Assembly: GCA_013821615.1 (NCBI GenBank)
Contig: JACDGQ010000126.1
Coordinates: 1 to 7,903, forward strand
DNA length: 7,903 bases
Reading direction: 5' to 3'
DNA from: Planctomycetota bacterium
GTDB lineage: Bacteria > Planctomycetota > UBA11346
Position 1 is the first letter of the stretch, and each line of letters starts with the position of its first letter. The position numbers were made by a program, and so were the translations under genes. This document shows, in pieces, positions 5,755-7,903 of the stretch. The notes beneath the pieces were generated by a model, which saw only the letters and a program-made list of their open reading frames with translations, was not told where the DNA came from and did not search any database.

Positions 5755-7137
5755 ATGCGCATCTCCGCTTCAGTCCTCCTGCTCTGCGCCGCGACGACCG
5801 TGGGCGCCATGGAGGAGTTCGACATCAAGGACGCCTCCGGCGCCGCGGTGCTGCACTACGCGGTCGAGGCGCCCAAGGACGCCCCGGGCGGCGACATCAC
5901 CGATCCGGCGAAGCAGCTCGGCCTGATCCTCAGCTACCACGAGCACGACTCCAAGGTCGACGCCGAGATGCCGCCGGTGATCAAGACGCTGGCGCGCCTC
6001 GGGCTCTCGGACCACTACGTGGTGATCGGCATCCACCACGTCGAGCACCGCTACTCGCAGGCCGACCGCGTCCACACCGCCGAGGTCATCGCCTGGGCGC
6101 GCAAGACCTACGCCATCAACCCGCGCCGGGTCTACAATTATGGCAAGGGCGAGGGCGCGACCATGTCGGCGGAGTTCGCGCTCGCCAATCCCCAGCTGAT
6201 CGCGTCGGCGATCACCTATTCGTGGGGTTTCTTCGCGATGCCCGACGCCAAGAACCCGGTGACCGAACTGCCCGGCATCTACATGGTCATCGGCATGGCC
6301 GACAACGCCAAGCACATCCCCATGGTCCGCGACACCTACGCCAAGGCCAAGCCGCACGGCTACCAGCTGATCTACCGTGAATTCGAGGGACTGACTGGCA
6401 GCACCGACCACCCGCCGAGCAACGATGAAGCCCTGACCTGGGCGCTCGCCACGCGCAACAAGGTCCTGCCGCTCGCGCCCAAGGAGCTGGCCCTGCTCAA
6501 GCCGATCGCCAGCGCCTCCGCCGCCAAGGCGCTGGTGGCGACGCCCGAGATCATCGATGGGATCGTCCTGGTCGGCGGCCTGCAGGCCGGCTCGCTCATC
6601 GGACCGCTGTTCGACGCCAAGGACGAGGCGACGCGCATCGCCGCCATCGCCAGCGCGCAGCGCACGTACTACGGCGAGGACGCGCTGACGGCTCTGGCCA
6701 AGAAGCTCAAGGATCCTGCGGCGGCGGTGCGCAAGGCGGCGCTGGCCGCGCTCGGGGTGAACGCCCGCTGGCACAGCGCGGTCGCCCACGACGCGCTGAT
6801 CCAGTTCGCCGCCGCGGCCAACAAGAAGGCCGCTGCCGACGAGCGTGTGCTGGCGGCATCCGGCATGGGCCTGGCCCTGACCCTCCAGCTCGGCTCCCCG
6901 CACGTGCAGGACCTCGACTTGGCCAAGGCCCTGGTCGCGCTGCTCGACGATGACAGCGCCGACGTGCGCGTGCAGGCCTTCGCCATCCTCAAGCCCGCGC
7001 TGCCCGATTCCGCGTACAAGGCGGAGGACGACAAGGCCGCGCGCGCCCCCGGTCTGGCGGCCTGGAACGCCTGGCTGTCGGCCACCGCCGCCAAGGAACC
7101 GCAGGTGCCGCCGCCTGGGCCGGGCCCCAAGAAATGA
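5755..7137 (+). CDS. Exported alpha/beta-hydrolase-fold protein with HEAT-like repeats; nucleophile Ser replaced by Gly
   Basis: This 460-residue protein has a Sec signal peptide (about 1-18, cleavage near V-G-A|M). A region of about residues 28-240 resembles PHB-depolymerase/esterase-like alpha/beta hydrolases: a strand then H62-E-H64 where H-G is usual, the elbow R-R-V-Y-N-Y-G-K-G-E-G-A-T-M (125-137), then I-T-Y-S-W-G-F and an acid-turn-like segment around D183. At the elbow the expected G-x-S-x-G reads G130-K-G132-E-G134, with Gly132 (GGC, 6148-6150) in place of the serine, so classical serine hydrolysis is unlikely. The C-terminal part (about 285-420) has HEAT-like helices, best seen at 311-334 (K-L-K-D-P...V-R-K-A-A-L) and 393-412 (L-L-D-D-D-S-A-D-V-R-V-Q-A), then a Pro-rich tail. 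The ribosome site is weak (GGGA at 5746-5749). It could be a binding protein or an enzyme with different chemistry. Confidence 0.85.
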   Translation: MRISASVLLLCAATTVGAMEEFDIKDASGAAVLHYAVEAPKDAPGGDITDPAKQLGLILSYHEHDSKVDAEMPPVIKTLARLGLSDHYVVIGIHHVEHRYSQADRVHTAEVIAWARKTYAINPRRVYNYGKGEGATMSAEFALANPQLIASAITYSWGFFAMPDAKNPVTELPGIYMVIGMADNAKHIPMVRDTYAKAKPHGYQLIYREFEGLTGSTDHPPSNDEALTWALATRNKVLPLAPKELALLKPIASASAAKALVATPEIIDGIVLVGGLQAGSLIGPLFDAKDEATRIAAIASAQRTYYGEDALTALAKKLKDPAAAVRKAALAALGVNARWHSAVAHDALIQFAAAANKKAAADERVLAASGMGLALTLQLGSPHVQDLDLAKALVALLDDDSADVRVQAFAILKPALPDSAYKAEDDKAARAPGLAAWNAWLSATAAKEPQVPPPGPGPKK

Positions 7138-7164
7138 GCGGAGATTCCCGCGCGCCCGCGCCAC

Positions 7165-7168
7165 GGAG
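7165..7168 (+). promoter_or_regulatory. Shine-Dalgarno GGAG for the second hydrolase-like gene
   Basis: GGAG ends 9 bases before the ATG at 7178. It supports that start, as does the hydrophobic signal directly downstream. With a gap of only 40 bases after the stop at 7137, the two paralogues are almost certainly co-transcribed. Confidence 0.6.
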
Positions 7169-7177
7169 ATCTCTGCC

Positions 7178-7903
7178 ATGAGCGGCCGCAGCGGATGGAT
7201 TATCTGGGCGCTGGCCGCCGGCTGCATCATCAGCCGCAGCGCCGCCTCCGAAGAGGCCGAACTCAAAGCCACCGGTGGCGAGGCCATCCGCTACGCGATC
7301 GAGCTGCCCAAGGTCCTGCCGCCGGCCGCCATCACCGATCCCGCCCGCCAACTCGGCCTGTTCCTGTGCTTCCACGAACACGGCGGCAAGGCCGGCGACG
7401 AGATCCCCACCGTCGCGCAGTCGCTGGCGCGGCTCAAGCTCACAGGCGGCTACATCCTGATCGGCGTCTTCCAGGCCGCCCACGGTTACACCCGGCAGGA
7501 CCACGCCCACACCGTGGAGCTGGTGGCGTGGGCGAAGCGCACCTACGCGATCAATGCGCGCCGCGTCTACGCCTTCGGTCGCGGCGAGGGCGCGACCATG
7601 GCGGCGGAGTTCGCCCTGGAGCACCCCGAACTGGTGGCCACGGCGATCACCTATTCCTGGGGCTTCCACCAGATGCCCGCGGCCGCGGATCCGCTGCGCG
7701 ATCTGCCCAGCCTCTACGTGGTGCTCGGGCAGAAGGACATCCCCACCCACCTGGCGATGGTGCGCGACACCTATGCCCGGGCCAAGCCACACGGCTACCA
7801 GCTGATCTACCGCGAATTCCCGGGCGGCGGTGGCTCGGTCGACCCCGCGACCAACGACGACGCGGTGTTGTGGGCGACACTGTCCCGCAACAAGGTGCTG
7901 CCC
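7178..7903 (+). CDS. Tandem paralogue of the hydrolase-like gene, exported, nucleophile also Gly; 3' end outside the window
   Basis: The frame is open from the ATG at 7178 to the last base, giving 242 visible residues. Over 213 aligned residues, with one 1-residue gap, I count about 121 identities (57%) to the preceding protein. The strongest match is from R-R-V-Y through R-D-T-Y-A-K/R-A-K-P-H-G-Y-Q-L-I-Y-R-E-F. The elbow reads G134-R-G136-E-G138, again with Gly (GGC, 7583-7585) instead of Ser. H66-E-H68, H111, D187 and H191 are shared with the first copy, but the late His (H219 of the first copy) falls in the alignment gap. The N-terminus has a hydrophobic segment with L-A-A-G-C16, a loose lipobox, so this copy may be a lipoprotein, or it may be cut by signal peptidase I near S-A-A-S. 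A HEAT-like C-terminus like that of its neighbour is expected but not visible. Confidence 0.85.
   Translation, partial: MSGRSGWIIWALAAGCIISRSAASEEAELKATGGEAIRYAIELPKVLPPAAITDPARQLGLFLCFHEHGGKAGDEIPTVAQSLARLKLTGGYILIGVFQAAHGYTRQDHAHTVELVAWAKRTYAINARRVYAFGRGEGATMAAEFALEHPELVATAITYSWGFHQMPAAADPLRDLPSLYVVLGQKDIPTHLAMVRDTYARAKPHGYQLIYREFPGGGGSVDPATNDDAVLWATLSRNKVLP

Overview
The window is very GC-rich (roughly 70% by eye). All five genes lie on the + strand, and their third codon positions are almost all G or C. The pair formed by a PSCyt1/DUF1592-type cytochrome and a DUF1552 (HXXSHH) protein is typical of Planctomycetota and relatives (Verrucomicrobiota, Lentisphaerota, some Acidobacteriota and Myxococcota). 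I infer a high-GC planctomycete or close relative, but no rRNA or other phylogenetic marker is present to settle it. The class B penicillin-binding protein at the left edge means this organism carries at least one peptidoglycan transpeptidase, which several classical planctomycete lineages lack.

Layout: (1) 1-1941, the 3' part of a class B penicillin-binding protein with all three active-site motifs. (2) 1942-2295, a 354-base gap with a likely intrinsic terminator ending in T6 (2091-2096), a hairpin-rich stretch closed by a 6-bp stem (2143-2231), and a TATACT box (2282-2287) just before the next start. (3) 2296-4218, an exported diheme cytochrome-like protein, PSCyt1-DUF1587-DUF1595-DUF1592-DUF1588-DUF1585. 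It overlaps by ATGA with (4) 4215-5633, a Tat-type exported DUF1552/HXXSHH protein. (5) 5634-5754, a 121-base gap with a degenerate 7-bp tandem repeat and a 9-bp inverted repeat enclosing a 10-bp palindrome. (6) 5755-7137, an exported alpha/beta-hydrolase-fold protein with C-terminal HEAT-like repeats. (7) 7178-7903, a tandem paralogue of it that runs off the right edge; the two are about 57% identical over 213 residues by hand alignment.

Functionally, the four genes after the terminator all encode proteins with export signals and look like one extracytoplasmic module. The DUF1592/DUF1552 pair is translationally coupled and recurrent in these phyla, but its biochemical function is not established. 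The most unusual feature is that both hydrolase-like paralogues carry G-x-G-x-G where active serine hydrolases have G-x-S-x-G. They are therefore probably non-catalytic, perhaps binding or scaffold proteins, or they use another chemistry. No mobile element, tRNA, rRNA or CRISPR array was seen.
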